A program made the translations under genes and the position numbers. From Pseudomonadota bacterium (GTDB taxonomy: Bacteria; Pseudomonadota; Alphaproteobacteria; Sphingomonadales; Sphingomonadaceae), in NCBI GenBank assembly GCA_020160755.1, contig JAIUPN010000012.1, positions 62,001 through 126,000 of the forward strand: DNA of 64,000 nucleotides, in the 5' to 3' direction. This document shows, piece by piece, positions 35,077 through 43,773 of the stretch. The notes under the pieces were generated by a model. That model had not been told where the DNA came from. It did no database searches and saw only the letters and a list, made by a program, of their open reading frames with translations. Numbering within the stretch: position 1 is the first letter of the stretch; each line of letters begins with the position of its first letter.

Positions 35077-36489
35077 TTACGGCTTGTCGGCGTAAGCCTT
35101 CACCAGATCGAACATATAGTCGCGCCCGACATAGACCGAGCGCACTTCCATCCGTTCGTTGAGGCCGTGCGCGCCATTGCCGTCGGGGTCGCCCCACATG
35201 CCGGGAATGCCATAGGTCGGGATGCCGACCGCGCCGAGGAAGGTCGCGTCGGTATAGCCATTGGCCATCGCGGGGATGACCTTCAGCCCGGGCCAATATT
35301 TGTCGACGAGCTTCTGCATCGGGCCGATGACCTTGGGGTCGAGCGGCGGCGCGGGCGGGGCGGGGCGCTTGGGCGGCAGCTGGGTGATGGTGACGCCCGG
35401 ATCGCCGATCACGCGCCCGAGCTCATCCTTGATCGATTCGATGCTGTGCCCGGGAAAAATGCGGCAGTTGATGTTCGCGCCCGCGCGCTGCGGCAGCGCG
35501 TTCGGGGCATGGCCGCCGTCGAGCAGGGTCGCGACGCAAGTCGTCCGCAAATTGCTGTGCAGGAACGGGTCCTTGTTGACGACCGCCTCGGCAGCCTTGT
35601 CGGCGGGGTTCTTCGCCAGCGCGACCATCGCCTTGCCCGTTTCGTCGCCGCGCGCCGCGCCCGCTTCGGCGAAGAAGCGCCGCGTCGTGTCGGTCATTTC
35701 GACCGGGAAGTCATAGTCGTCGATCCTCGTGAGCGCGCGGGCGAGTTCGTAAATCGCATTGGCGGGGACCGGCGCCGAGCTGTGGCCGCCCGGATTGCGG
35801 GTTTCGAGGCGGAAATTGGCGAAAGTCTTTTCGCCGACCTGCACCGACTGGCCGAGCACCTTGCCCTTGCCGTCGCTGTCGCCGCCGCCGCCTTCGTTCA
35901 AGGCAAATTCGGCGTCGATCAGGTCGCGTTTGTTGGCCGCGAGCCATTCGACCCCGTTGAAGGCGCCATTGGTCTCCTCGCCACAGGTCAGCGCCATTTT
36001 TACAGTGCGTTTGGGTTTGTAGCCCGCTTGCTGGAAGCGGATCAGTGTGTCGACCCACACCGCCGCCTGTGCCTTGTCGTCGGCGGTGCCGCGACCATAG
36101 AAATAGCCATTTTCCTCGACCATGACGAACGGGTCGCGCTCCCAGTCGGCGCGCTTCGCCTCGACGACGTCGATGTGCGCGACGAGCAGGATCGGCTTCG
36201 CGGCTTTGGACGTGCCGGGGTAGACGGCGACGAGGCCGCCTTCCTTCGGATTTTCGGGGGTCGCGAACAAAGTGAGCTGGCTGTCGGGAAGCCCCGCGGC
36301 CTTCAGCCGCGCCGCCATGCGCTCGGCGGCGAGCGTGCAACTGCCCGACGACAGCGTCGTGTTGGTTTCGACCAGCTCCTTATAGAGGTCGCGGAAAGCG
36401 AGCTGGTCGGGGCGCGGCTGCGCCTCGGCGGCGGTTGCGGGCGCGCCAAGCAGCAAGGCGGACGTCAATAACGCGGACAGCATTTTCAT
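35077..36489 (-). CDS. M20/M25/M40 family metallopeptidase, exported
   Basis: 470 aa. The signal peptide is residues 1-21 (cleavage after ATAAEA or nearby). HIDVV (first metal His and Asp), GRGTADDKAQ (bridging Asp), GEETNGAF (catalytic Glu pair) and NEGGGGD mark the dinuclear zinc catalytic domain. The GGHSS segment starts the dimerisation lid. Length fits carboxypeptidase G2 or dipeptidase relatives. The ATG at 36489 is chosen because the signal peptide starts there. Confidence 0.9.
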   Translation of the reverse strand: MKMLSALLTSALLLGAPATAAEAQPRPDQLAFRDLYKELVETNTTLSSGSCTLAAERMAARLKAAGLPDSQLTLFATPENPKEGGLVAVYPGTSKAAKPILLVAHIDVVEAKRADWERDPFVMVEENGYFYGRGTADDKAQAAVWVDTLIRFQQAGYKPKRTVKMALTCGEETNGAFNGVEWLAANKRDLIDAEFALNEGGGGDSDGKGKVLGQSVQVGEKTFANFRLETRNPGGHSSAPVPANAIYELARALTRIDDYDFPVEMTDTTRRFFAEAGAARGDETGKAMVALAKNPADKAAEAVVNKDPFLHSNLRTTCVATLLDGGHAPNALPQRAGANINCRIFPGHSIESIKDELGRVIGDPGVTITQLPPKRPAPPAPPLDPKVIGPMQKLVDKYWPGLKVIPAMANGYTDATFLGAVGIPTYGIPGMWGDPDGNGAHGLNERMEVRSVYVGRDYMFDLVKAYADKP

Positions 36490-36616
36490 CGATTTTCCCC
36501 CATGTCGTTGCCCGAAAGGGAGCAGAAAGAGAGCGCGCCCGCAAGCTGCGATGCGCGCCCCCTTGCGCCGCGTGCGGCTTTCGCGCAATCGGGTGCGCGT
36601 GGGGATAGGAGCCAGC

Positions 36617-37249
36617 GTGACAAGAATAGACGACGACCCGCCGGGGCTGGTGGCGCGCGCGGTGCGCCGTCTGTTGCTGGCGCTGTACCGGATGCGCGGA
36701 TGGAAAGCCGTGGGCGAGGTGCCAGAACCGCGGCGCTTCATCCTGATCGCGGCGCCACACACGAGCAACTGGGATTTCGTCAATTTCCTCGGTCTGACCG
36801 CCGACCTCAGGATCCGGCCCTTTTTTATGGGCAAATTGTCCCTCTTCCGCTGGCCGCTCGGCGGTTTCATTCGCCAGATGGGCGGGGTGCCGGTCGATCG
36901 CCGCGGCGGCGGCAATGTCGTCCAGCAGATGGTCGACGAATTCGCGCGCCGCGCCGAATTCATGCTGACCGTCGCGCCCGAAGGCACGCGCGGAAAAGCG
37001 GCGAAATGGCGCACCGGCTTTTATCAGATCGCGATGGCGGCAAGGGTGCCGCTGGTCGTCGGCTTCATGGATTATGGGACCAAGACCGGCGGGCTTGGCC
37101 CGCTGATCTGGCCCACCGGCGACTTTCGCGCCGACATGATGAAGGTATTTGAGGTATATAAGAACCATACCGCCCGATTCCCCGAGCGACAGGCGCGCTC
37201 GATCGACGATATTGTCGGCGCCGACGAAGGACCGGACATGCGCGCATGA
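36617..37249 (+). CDS. Lysophospholipid acyltransferase family protein
   Basis: 210 aa. PHTSNWD is the H-x4-D catalytic motif and APEGTRGK the phosphate-binding motif of 1-acyl-glycerol-3-phosphate acyltransferases. The start is the GTG at 36617 with AGGAG 5 nt upstream; an ATG at 36551 would add 22 Arg-rich residues without a good site. The 3' end overlaps the next gene by 4 nt (ATGA). It is likely membrane-associated and acts on a lysolipid whose nature is unknown. Confidence 0.85.
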   Translation: MTRIDDDPPGLVARAVRRLLLALYRMRGWKAVGEVPEPRRFILIAAPHTSNWDFVNFLGLTADLRIRPFFMGKLSLFRWPLGGFIRQMGGVPVDRRGGGNVVQQMVDEFARRAEFMLTVAPEGTRGKAAKWRTGFYQIAMAARVPLVVGFMDYGTKTGGLGPLIWPTGDFRADMMKVFEVYKNHTARFPERQARSIDDIVGADEGPDMRA

Positions 37250-38061
37250 GTGACGCCATCTTGCTGCTCGCGACCAATTTCGCCGGACTGATCGGGGTCA
37301 TCCTGATCCTGTGGGGCATATCGGTCGTCATCCGCGACGTGTCGTTCATCGACGCCTTCTGGGCGTTCGGCATGGTGCTGTTGGCATGGGGTACGGCGTG
37401 GCAGGTCGGTGTCGAGGCGCCGCATGCAACGCTGCTGCTTGGCCTCACGACGCTGTGGGGGCTCCGGCTCGCGATCCACCTGACGATCCGCTGGGCGAGC
37501 CATGGCGAGGACCCGCGCTACAGGAAGATTCTCGCGCACACGATGGAAGCGAAGAAATGGGGCTGGGCGAAGACAGCATTGCTCACCGTCTTCCTGACGC
37601 AGGCGCCGCTGCTGTTCATTACCTGCCTGCCCGCGCAGATCGGCATATGGGCAAGCGCGAGTGACCCCATGGCGGACGTGGGGATCATCGGCTGGATCGG
37701 CGCGGCTGCGGCGCTGGCCGGCATCGCGTTCGAGAGCATCGGCGATGCGCAACTCGATCGTTTTCGCAAGGATCCTTCGAACAAGGGCAAGGTGCTCGAT
37801 ACCGGCCTGTGGCGCTATACGCGCCATCCCAATTATTTCGGCGACGCGCTGACCTGGTGGGGTATCTGGTTCGTCGCGCTCGACCTCGGCTGGGGGCCGG
37901 CGCTCGCGAGTGTGATCGGGCCGGTCTTCCTGACCTTCACGCTCACCCGGTGGTCGGGCAAGGCGCTGCTCGAAAAGGGGCTGCACAAGACGCGGCCGCA
38001 ATATGCCGATTATGTCGCGCGCACCTCCGGGTTTGTCCCATGGCCGCCAAAGGCGCGCTAG
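37246..38061 (+). CDS. DUF1295 (steroid reductase-like) membrane protein
   Basis: 271 aa, six or seven hydrophobic helices. The C-terminal GLWRYTRHPNYFGDALTWWG and the closing P-Q-Y-x-D-Y-x-x-R-T-S-G-F segment are the signature of the DUF1295/steroid 5-alpha-reductase-like family, whose members reduce or methylate lipids with a cofactor bound near the H-P-N-Y motif. Coupled to the acyltransferase upstream (4-nt overlap) and to the small gene downstream (22-nt overlap). Confidence 0.88.
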   Translation: MSDAILLLATNFAGLIGVILILWGISVVIRDVSFIDAFWAFGMVLLAWGTAWQVGVEAPHATLLLGLTTLWGLRLAIHLTIRWASHGEDPRYRKILAHTMEAKKWGWAKTALLTVFLTQAPLLFITCLPAQIGIWASASDPMADVGIIGWIGAAAALAGIAFESIGDAQLDRFRKDPSNKGKVLDTGLWRYTRHPNYFGDALTWWGIWFVALDLGWGPALASVIGPVFLTFTLTRWSGKALLEKGLHKTRPQYADYVARTSGFVPWPPKAR

Positions 38062-38453
38062 ACGGCGGGCTGGGCGGCGATGCGCACGCCGCCGATGTCG
38101 GCGCGCTGGGCGACGCGCCGCGCATCCGGTCGATCCTGACCGAAGCGGCGCGCGACGGACGCAGCGTCAGCTATTCGGAGTTGCTCGGCGACCTCGGTTT
38201 CCGCTTCACGCGGCCCAAGATGCGCGCGCTGTGCAAGACGCTGGGCGAGGTCGACCGGCTCTGCGCAATCGACGGCGAACCCGACCTCGCCGTGCTGGTC
38301 GTGCGCGAAAGCGACCGGCTGCCGGGACAGGGTTGGTGGGTTGGCGGCACGGCGCTGCTGCTGGGTTATGACGGGCCGTGGGAGGGCGCTGCGGCGGCGC
38401 ATTTCATTCGCGAGCAGCAGCAACTGGCGTTCGATTATTGGGAGGCGCGCTAG
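38040..38453 (+). CDS. Small uncharacterised protein overlapping the DUF1295 gene
   Basis: 137 aa, cytoplasmic. The core reads SVSYSELLGDLGFRFTRPKM, a winged-helix-like stretch, then LVVRESDRLPGQGWWVGG. I recognise the pattern from alphaproteobacterial genomes but know no function. The ATG at 38040 lies 22 nt inside the upstream gene, which suggests coupling. Confidence 0.72.
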   Translation: MAAKGALDGGLGGDAHAADVGALGDAPRIRSILTEAARDGRSVSYSELLGDLGFRFTRPKMRALCKTLGEVDRLCAIDGEPDLAVLVVRESDRLPGQGWWVGGTALLLGYDGPWEGAAAAHFIREQQQLAFDYWEAR

Positions 38454-38558
38454 CGGTCATCGATTTCGGGCGCGCCGCCAGAAATTGATGATTGTTATTC
38501 GGGGCGGTGCCGCGCAAAGAACGGAAATCCGAGCCGCATCGATCATCGAAAGACCGAA

Positions 38559-39392
38559 ATGTCGCCCATAGTCGTCGGTCTTCTTCTCGCGTCCGCCCTC
38601 ATCCATGCTATCTGGAACGCCATCGTCCGGAATGGCGAGGATCGTTTCTGGTCGCTGGCGATCATATGTTTGGTCGGGGCGGTCGCTGCCTTGCCCTTCG
38701 CGCTGGCGCTCGGCGTGCCTGCTGCGGCCAGCTGGCCCTATCTCATTCTCTCGGCATCGCTCCAGATCGGATACAGCCTGTTCCTCGTCCGCGCCTATCG
38801 CGACGGCGACCTGTCGAGCGTGTATCCGATCGCGCGGGGGAGCGCGCCGTTGCTTGTCACGCTGGGCGCGGCGTTGCTTGCGGGCGAGCTGCCGAACACC
38901 GCGGGGCTTACGGGGATCGCCTGCGTCTCGGCGGGCATCATCCTGCTCGCGCTCGGAAGCAACCGCCCGGATCCGAAGTCGACCGCAGCCGCGCTGGCGA
39001 CGGGGGTTTTTATCGCGAGCTATATGGTGGTCGACGGGCTGGGCGTCCGCCTGTCGGAGCACGCGACGAGCTATGCCGCCTGGCAAGCCGTCGTTGCGGG
39101 GGTGCTTATCCCGCTCTCCTTCGTCGTCATCCGGCGGCGGGCACCGCGCCTGCCGCGCGGAAAAGAGGGGATGCTGGTCGTCGGTGCCGGGATATTGGGC
39201 ACATTGGGCTATTGCATCGCGGTCTGGGCGATGAGCAAGAGCACGATGGGCGGCGTTTCGGCGATCCGCGAAACAAGCATATTATTTGCCGCACTCATCG
39301 GGACATTCGTGTTGCACGAACGGATGACGCTGCACAAAGCGCTTGGCGCGCTGGTCATAACCGCTGGCGTCGTCTGCCTCTCGGCCGGCTAG
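38559..39392 (+). CDS. EamA/DMT-family transporter
   Basis: 277 aa, ten predicted transmembrane helices made of two EamA repeats (about 1-135 and 140-277). The NAIVRNGED loop after helix 1 and the SVYPIARGSAPL segment are typical of the drug/metabolite transporter superfamily. The substrate cannot be told. It ends 14 bp before the convergent PilZ gene. Confidence 0.86.
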   Translation: MSPIVVGLLLASALIHAIWNAIVRNGEDRFWSLAIICLVGAVAALPFALALGVPAAASWPYLILSASLQIGYSLFLVRAYRDGDLSSVYPIARGSAPLLVTLGAALLAGELPNTAGLTGIACVSAGIILLALGSNRPDPKSTAAALATGVFIASYMVVDGLGVRLSEHATSYAAWQAVVAGVLIPLSFVVIRRRAPRLPRGKEGMLVVGAGILGTLGYCIAVWAMSKSTMGGVSAIRETSILFAALIGTFVLHERMTLHKALGALVITAGVVCLSAG

Positions 39393-39406
39393 GGGAAGGC
39401 GGCGGC

Positions 39407-39907
39407 CTACTCCCGCTTGCTCATCCATACGCTGCGGCCGAAATGCCCGGGCTGGGCGGCGCCGAGGACCAGCCCCGGACGTCGGGCCGGCGCGGTCGGC
39501 GGCTTCATGATCTCGAACCCGTCGGGGACGGCGTGCGTGGCGGATATGCCGCCGCCCAATGCGGCGCGAAGCAGGCTGGTGTCGATGGCGCCGTCGGTTT
39601 CGATACCGAAACGCTTGTCGACGACCCAGCGGACGGTGCCGAGCATCGGATCGTGGCCCGGCAACAATATGGTGATTCGTTCGCCGATATGGAGCGGGGT
39701 GGGCGCCTGCCCGCCGATGCCCGTTTCGGACACGTTGCGGATCGTCACGTCGAACTGCCCGAGCCGCGCGCAGGCGAGCGCGCCCTTTACCAAGCGCGAC
39801 TGACGCGGCTGGCGCTTGTCGGAAGGAGCGGATGAGGCCGGGGACGCCTCGGGACTGGACATGCGCGACTCATTTTCTTCCGCCCGACCCCCACGTCGGC
39901 CGATCAT
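39407..39907 (-). CDS. PilZ domain protein
   Basis: 166 aa. NVSETGIGG matches the (D/N)-x-S-x-x-G motif of PilZ. The Arg-rich stretch before it (KRQPRQSR) only loosely matches R-x-x-x-R, so c-di-GMP binding is uncertain. A long tail follows the barrel. The ATG at 39907 has GAGGGA 5 nt upstream, while the next in-frame ATG (39862) has no site. A c-di-GMP enzyme is encoded at 27282-28994. Confidence 0.75.
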   Translation of the reverse strand: MIGRRGGRAEENESRMSSPEASPASSAPSDKRQPRQSRLVKGALACARLGQFDVTIRNVSETGIGGQAPTPLHIGERITILLPGHDPMLGTVRWVVDKRFGIETDGAIDTSLLRAALGGGISATHAVPDGFEIMKPPTAPARRPGLVLGAAQPGHFGRSVWMSKRE

Positions 39908-39966
39908 TTTGGTCCCTCGTCCGGCGTAAGGGAGGAAGGTAAATTTTCGTATAGCGTCTTTGGCAA

Positions 39967-41289
39967 TTATTTTGCCGGCGGTAGCCCGCCGAAGGTGACG
40001 ATGCTCTCGCTGCCGTCCGCTGACAGTGCCGAAACGCCAAAAAAATGATCGTCGACGACGACGCCGGGCAGCACGACCTCGGCCGGCGCGCTCGACGAAA
40101 TGATCCGGCTGTCCGACCAGTCGCTGCGGTCGGCGCGGCGCCAGTACAGGCGATAGGCGGCGGCGTCCTTGATGGGTGACCATGTCACGGTCGTGTTCGA
40201 ACTGACGGCACCGTCGATGCTGACGCTGAGAGGCGCGGGGGGCGCATCGGCAAGTTCGCGCGCGAGCGCGACGTTGAGCGCGGTTACCCGCGCCAGATAG
40301 GGAAAATTCATCTCGTCGACGGTATCGCCATATTTACGGCCGTTTTCGGTACGCAGATCCTGATGCTGGTGATCATAATCCTCGATCCCGACGGTGAAGC
40401 GGATCGCCGGATAGCCGAGTTCGAGCGATGGCAGATGGTCGCCGCCGCGGCGGAAGCGGTCGGGGCGGCGTACCGCGAGGACCTCGAGCCCGATCGCGGG
40501 ATTGTTTTCTCCCGCGCGGATCGCCGCTTTCGCCAGCGCGCGCGACGGGCCGTCATCTTCGCCGCCGATGCCGCGTCGCGCGAGCTGTGCGGCCAGATCT
40601 TCCGACGCGCGGATACCCTCGCTGAACACGCGCACCCGATTGTCGACGATCGTACCATCAGTCCCGTGGGTGCCGCCGACGATGTCGTTGTTGAGCATCG
40701 CCGCGACCTGCCAATTCTGGTCTTTGGCATGTTTGGCGAGCAGCTTGCCGCCCCACAATCCCTGCTCCTCGCCCGACAGGAGCGCATAGACGATCGTCGC
40801 GCGGTGCTTCTGCTTCGACAGCAGCCGTGCGGCCTCCAGCACCAGCGCGGTGCCCGAGGCATCGTCGTTGGCGCCGGGCGCGTCGGCGGTGAAATTCATC
40901 GGATCGGAGACGCGGCTGTCGATATGGCCGGCGATCATGATGACATGCGCGGGATCGCCGCTGCCCGGCTGGATCGCGAGGACATTTTCGACGATCACGC
41001 CGGCGGGTGCGCGCGGCCCCTCGAAGCGGTCGGCAATGCGTTCGACTTTCAGGCAGCCGCCGCAGGCCTTGGAAATGCGCTCGAACTCGGTCGCGCCCCA
41101 GTTGCGCGCGGCTCCGATGCCGCGCCTGGGATCGGTCGCCGACGACAATGTGTGGCGGGTTCCGAACGACACCAGCTTCTCGACCGCGGCTTTCAGTCGG
41201 GCCGGATCGGCGGCGGGGGTTTCATCCTTCGCGAAGGCCGGGGCTGGTGCGGCGAGCAGCAGGGCGGCGAGCAGGCTCTGTTTGATCAT
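39967..41289 (-). CDS. M28-family metallopeptidase, exported
   Basis: 440 aa. The signal peptide is residues 1-20 (cleavage after AFA). GHIDSR, GANDDASG, GEEQGLWG and NNDIVGG hold the two-zinc ligands and catalytic Glu of clan MH aminopeptidases. HQHQDLRTENG supplies a later His ligand. From about residue 345 a fibronectin-III-like domain (W-x-P-x-x-D-A-x-x-Y-R-L-Y-W) follows. It acts outside the cytoplasm, probably on peptides. Confidence 0.9.
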   Translation of the reverse strand: MIKQSLLAALLLAAPAPAFAKDETPAADPARLKAAVEKLVSFGTRHTLSSATDPRRGIGAARNWGATEFERISKACGGCLKVERIADRFEGPRAPAGVIVENVLAIQPGSGDPAHVIMIAGHIDSRVSDPMNFTADAPGANDDASGTALVLEAARLLSKQKHRATIVYALLSGEEQGLWGGKLLAKHAKDQNWQVAAMLNNDIVGGTHGTDGTIVDNRVRVFSEGIRASEDLAAQLARRGIGGEDDGPSRALAKAAIRAGENNPAIGLEVLAVRRPDRFRRGGDHLPSLELGYPAIRFTVGIEDYDHQHQDLRTENGRKYGDTVDEMNFPYLARVTALNVALARELADAPPAPLSVSIDGAVSSNTTVTWSPIKDAAAYRLYWRRADRSDWSDSRIISSSAPAEVVLPGVVVDDHFFGVSALSADGSESIVTFGGLPPAK

Positions 41290-41324
41290 GCCGCTTCATG
41301 CGGCGCGAAGTGCGTGGATGCAAG

Positions 41325-41357
41325 CGGCCCGCCGCGTGCCGGAGCACGGGCGGGCCG
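41325..41357 (-). terminator. Hairpin after the Asp/Tyr-rich exported protein gene
   Basis: CGGCCCGCC (41325-41333) pairs with GGCGGGCCG (41349-41357), and an inner CGTGC/GCACG stem with loop CGGA sits inside, giving 14 bp with one bulge. It lies 28 nt downstream of the minus-strand gene ending at 41385. Confidence 0.5.
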
Positions 41358-41384
41358 GGAGTTTCTATCGCTGGCGGTCGGCGA

Positions 41385-41933
41385 TCAGCCGAGGCCCGAG
41401 AAGCGGATGTCCTGGACGCGGCCATAACGGACCTCGCAGGTAAACTTGCCCTTGTCGTACGATCCGCCGCGGCCCCAGCGGCCGCCGTAACCGTCGCGGA
41501 CGATGACGCGACCCTTCACGCGGTAGCCGTCACGCTTGCGATCGATGCTCGTCACTTCGGTGACGTCGGTGCGGCCATAACGGCGGCTGCCGCGTTCGAC
41601 CGAGTTGACGCACTGGCTGACCGCGCTGCGGCTGTTGCCATAGCGGTTATAATCATAGCCATAGCCGTAGCGGGCATCGTCGTAACGGCCGCCATAGCGG
41701 TCATCATAACGGTTGTCATAACGGCGGTCGTAACGATCGTAGCGGTCGTTGTCGCCGCTCGACAGGATCGCCGCGAGGCCGCCGATCACGACCGCGCCGG
41801 CGATGATCTCGCCTGCGCTGATCCCGTCGCGATCGTGGCGGTCGCGTGCTGCGGCGGGGGCGGCGCTCATCAGCATCGCGCCGGCGGTGGCCGCACCAAT
41901 TGCGGCCTTGGTCAGGTTGGTCTTGATAGCCAT
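41385..41933 (-). CDS. Exported Asp/Arg/Tyr-rich protein (tandem paralogue 1)
   Basis: 182 aa. Signal peptide 1-29, then a Gly/Ala hydrophobic hairpin-like stretch (GISAGEIIAGAVVIGG) and a low-complexity region of repeated DRYD/NRYDDRY units (about residues 62-100). The C-terminal domain has two Cys and ends in TCEVRYGRVQDIRF. The plan matches the next gene upstream (42119-42652), so they look like tandem duplicates. A cell-envelope role is plausible. Function unknown. Confidence 0.8.
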   Translation of the reverse strand: MAIKTNLTKAAIGAATAGAMLMSAAPAAARDRHDRDGISAGEIIAGAVVIGGLAAILSSGDNDRYDRYDRRYDNRYDDRYGGRYDDARYGYGYDYNRYGNSRSAVSQCVNSVERGSRRYGRTDVTEVTSIDRKRDGYRVKGRVIVRDGYGGRWGRGGSYDKGKFTCEVRYGRVQDIRFSGLG

Positions 41934-42066
41934 GGTTCGGTCTCCTCAAAGCGCAGGCGGCATGTGCGCGGCCTGTTGGAGACGGTTTACCGATTCGGCG
42001 GTGACACGGTGCTGAACTGTCCGCTTATCTGCGGTTCAGACTTGGTTTTGCCGGGGTTCATAAAGG

Positions 42067-42102
42067 AAAAGGCCCCCCGCCTGTGAGGCGGGAGGCCTTT
42101 TT
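42067..42102 (-). terminator. Intrinsic terminator of the 42119-42652 gene
   Basis: AAAAGGCC/GGCCTTTT outer stem and CCCGCC/GGCGGG inner stem around a TGTGA loop, with one mismatch between them. It starts 17 nt after the minus-strand stop and has T runs on both sides, so it could also stop plus-strand reads. Confidence 0.8.
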
Positions 42103-42118
42103 CCGACGCCGGATGTCG

Positions 42119-42652
42119 TCAGCCGAAACTGACGTCAACGACGCGGCCATTGCGATAGCTGCAGCCGAAGCTGCGCACCTCGCCGCCGAGGCGCGAAGCG
42201 GTGCCGGTGACATACCAGCCGCCGTTGTTGGCCTCGGTGCCGGTGATGCTGTCGACGCGGGCGTTGTCACCCATATCGCCCTCGACCGCCCAGCTGCACG
42301 CATCGGCGGCGCGCGCTTCGGCTTCGCCGCGGCCATACGCACCGGGGACCGTGTCATTCTGCGTATCGGGCTCGTAACGCGGTACGTCCTGCCGGTCGTC
42401 GGCGCGATATGGCGGGTCATAGCGGTAGTCGGGTGCGCGCTCGCGCTTGTCCTTGCTCGCGGCGCTGGCGATCGCGGCGATCGTGCCGATTATCAACAGG
42501 CCGCCGAGCACGTCGCCGGTGCTGATATTGTCGCGGTCGCGATAACCCCAGCCGCCATGATGGCGCCCGCGCGCTTCGGCGGGGGCGGCGCTGAGCCCGA
42601 CCGAGGTCAGGACGATCGCCGCGGCGGTGGTGAGGCTGGTCAATTTACGCAT
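42119..42652 (-). CDS. Exported protein of the same family (tandem paralogue 2)
   Basis: 177 aa. Signal peptide 1-27 (cleavage after AEA), a glycine-rich hydrophobic stretch (NISTGDVLGGLLIIG), a short charged linker rich in Asp, Arg, Tyr and Pro, then a C-terminal domain with two Cys ending CSYRNGRVVDVSF. The layout and the final motif echo the 41385-41933 protein. An upstream longer frame is not credible; the ATG at 42652 begins the signal peptide. Confidence 0.8.
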   Translation of the reverse strand: MRKLTSLTTAAAIVLTSVGLSAAPAEARGRHHGGWGYRDRDNISTGDVLGGLLIIGTIAAIASAASKDKRERAPDYRYDPPYRADDRQDVPRYEPDTQNDTVPGAYGRGEAEARAADACSWAVEGDMGDNARVDSITGTEANNGGWYVTGTASRLGGEVRSFGCSYRNGRVVDVSFG

Positions 42653-42779
42653 CGAGGAAAGCTCCCCTTCGGCAGGCCCCGGACGGTCCGGCCTGCAATG
42701 TCGTGACCCTACGCCTTCGATGCTTTCGCGCCGCTGAACCGTTGCGGGTGCACGGCGAACCGAACGCAGGATATGGAAA

Positions 42780-42808
42780 CGGCCCGCCATCGGGTGGATG
42801 GCGGGCCG
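42780..42808 (-). terminator. Hairpin after the glycine-zipper gene
   Basis: CGGCCCGCCAT (42780-42790) and ATGGCGGGCCG (42798-42808) form a perfect 11-bp stem with a 7-nt loop. It lies 41 nt after the stop of the minus-strand gene at 42850 and is followed on that strand by GTTTCC. Confidence 0.6.
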
Positions 42809-42849
42809 CGGGACCAGATACAGATGACCAGACCTGTTTCGGGTGAATA

Positions 42850-43665
42850 TCAGCAGGCGCAGCGCGGCTTGGGCCGGGGTTTCCACTTCTTCTTGGCGAC
42901 ATAGCGTTTCCGCACCGGCACATTTTCATAATAGGTGCGCGTGCTCGTTTCGACCGTTTCGGTCACCACCGGCGCGCCGTTGATGATCGTCGTGACGACG
43001 ACGCCCGGCGTGTAGTAGCCATAACCGTAGCCGTAGCCGTGCTGGTAGGTCGTCGCATAGCCGCCGGGGTAGGCACCACCCTGATAATAGCCGCCCTGAT
43101 AACGGGCGCTGCGGCTCGACGACCATTCGTCGCATTTCTTCTTGTCGGCGGCGCTACCGATTGCGCTGCCCGCCAGTGCACCGAGCCCGCCGCCGATCAG
43201 CGTGCCCGCGGTGCGATCGCCGCGTCCGGCAATGCGGTTGCCGGCGATGCCCCCCACGAGCCCGCCGACAACCGCGCCGCCCACTGTGCCCCCCCGGCCA
43301 CAGCGGCGTTCCATTTCGGCGTCGTAACGCGGGTCGTACCCGCCGCGATAATAAGGATCATAAGCGGGCGGCGGCGGATAGCCGGCGCCGTGGCCTTCGA
43401 CGGTGCCTTCGTAACGGCCTTCATAGCGGCGGCCGTCGGGCGTTTCGTAGGTGCCGTCCCATGTGCCGGTCCAGCGCCCCTCGGCGTCATAGCCCGAGAC
43501 GCGGCGATATTCGACTTCGCTCGGCACGCGGTCGGGATAGCCGGTATAAACGCGGACATCGGGATTGTCCGGATTGCCATAGTCGAGCGACGGCTGTTCG
43601 GCACGCGCATGGCCCGCCAGCAACAACGATCCCGCAGCTACCCCCAACAACACCAACGTACGCAT
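42850..43665 (-). CDS. Exported glycine-zipper protein
   Basis: 271 aa. Signal peptide 1-22 (cleavage after ARA). Residues about 25-115 are rich in Tyr, Gly and Pro, with YEGRYEGTVEG-like repeats. Residues about 122-175 form a glycine-zipper 2TM domain (GGAVVGGLVGGIAGNRIAG, GGGLGALAGSAIGS). A Gly/Tyr tail and a basic C terminus ending CAC follow. Such proteins insert into or line the outer membrane. Specific role unknown. Confidence 0.82.
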   Translation of the reverse strand: MRTLVLLGVAAGSLLLAGHARAEQPSLDYGNPDNPDVRVYTGYPDRVPSEVEYRRVSGYDAEGRWTGTWDGTYETPDGRRYEGRYEGTVEGHGAGYPPPPAYDPYYRGGYDPRYDAEMERRCGRGGTVGGAVVGGLVGGIAGNRIAGRGDRTAGTLIGGGLGALAGSAIGSAADKKKCDEWSSSRSARYQGGYYQGGAYPGGYATTYQHGYGYGYGYYTPGVVVTTIINGAPVVTETVETSTRTYYENVPVRKRYVAKKKWKPRPKPRCAC

Positions 43666-43701
43666 GACAAGCTCCCTGTTCCCTCGGCCTGAACCGATTG
43701 G

Positions 43702-43717
43702 TTAACAGCTTGTTAGC
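43702..43717. promoter_or_regulatory. Near-consensus CtrA site upstream of the glycine-zipper gene
   Basis: TTAA-CAGCTTG-TTAGC differs from the CtrA box TTAA-N7-TTAAC at one base. It lies 37 nt upstream of the glycine-zipper ATG, and a second TTAACC occurs at 43744. One mismatch sites arise by chance, so this is tentative. Confidence 0.3.
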
Positions 43718-43773
43718 AAAATCAGCGCCTTTTCGCGAATCCGTTAACCCTGCGTATCCCGTCCCATTTTGGG

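Noticed and set aside
38492..39835. Long plus-strand frame across the EamA gene and into the PilZ gene
   Set aside because: It crosses a good transporter gene in another frame and the convergent PilZ gene; the product is Arg-rich and lacks motifs.
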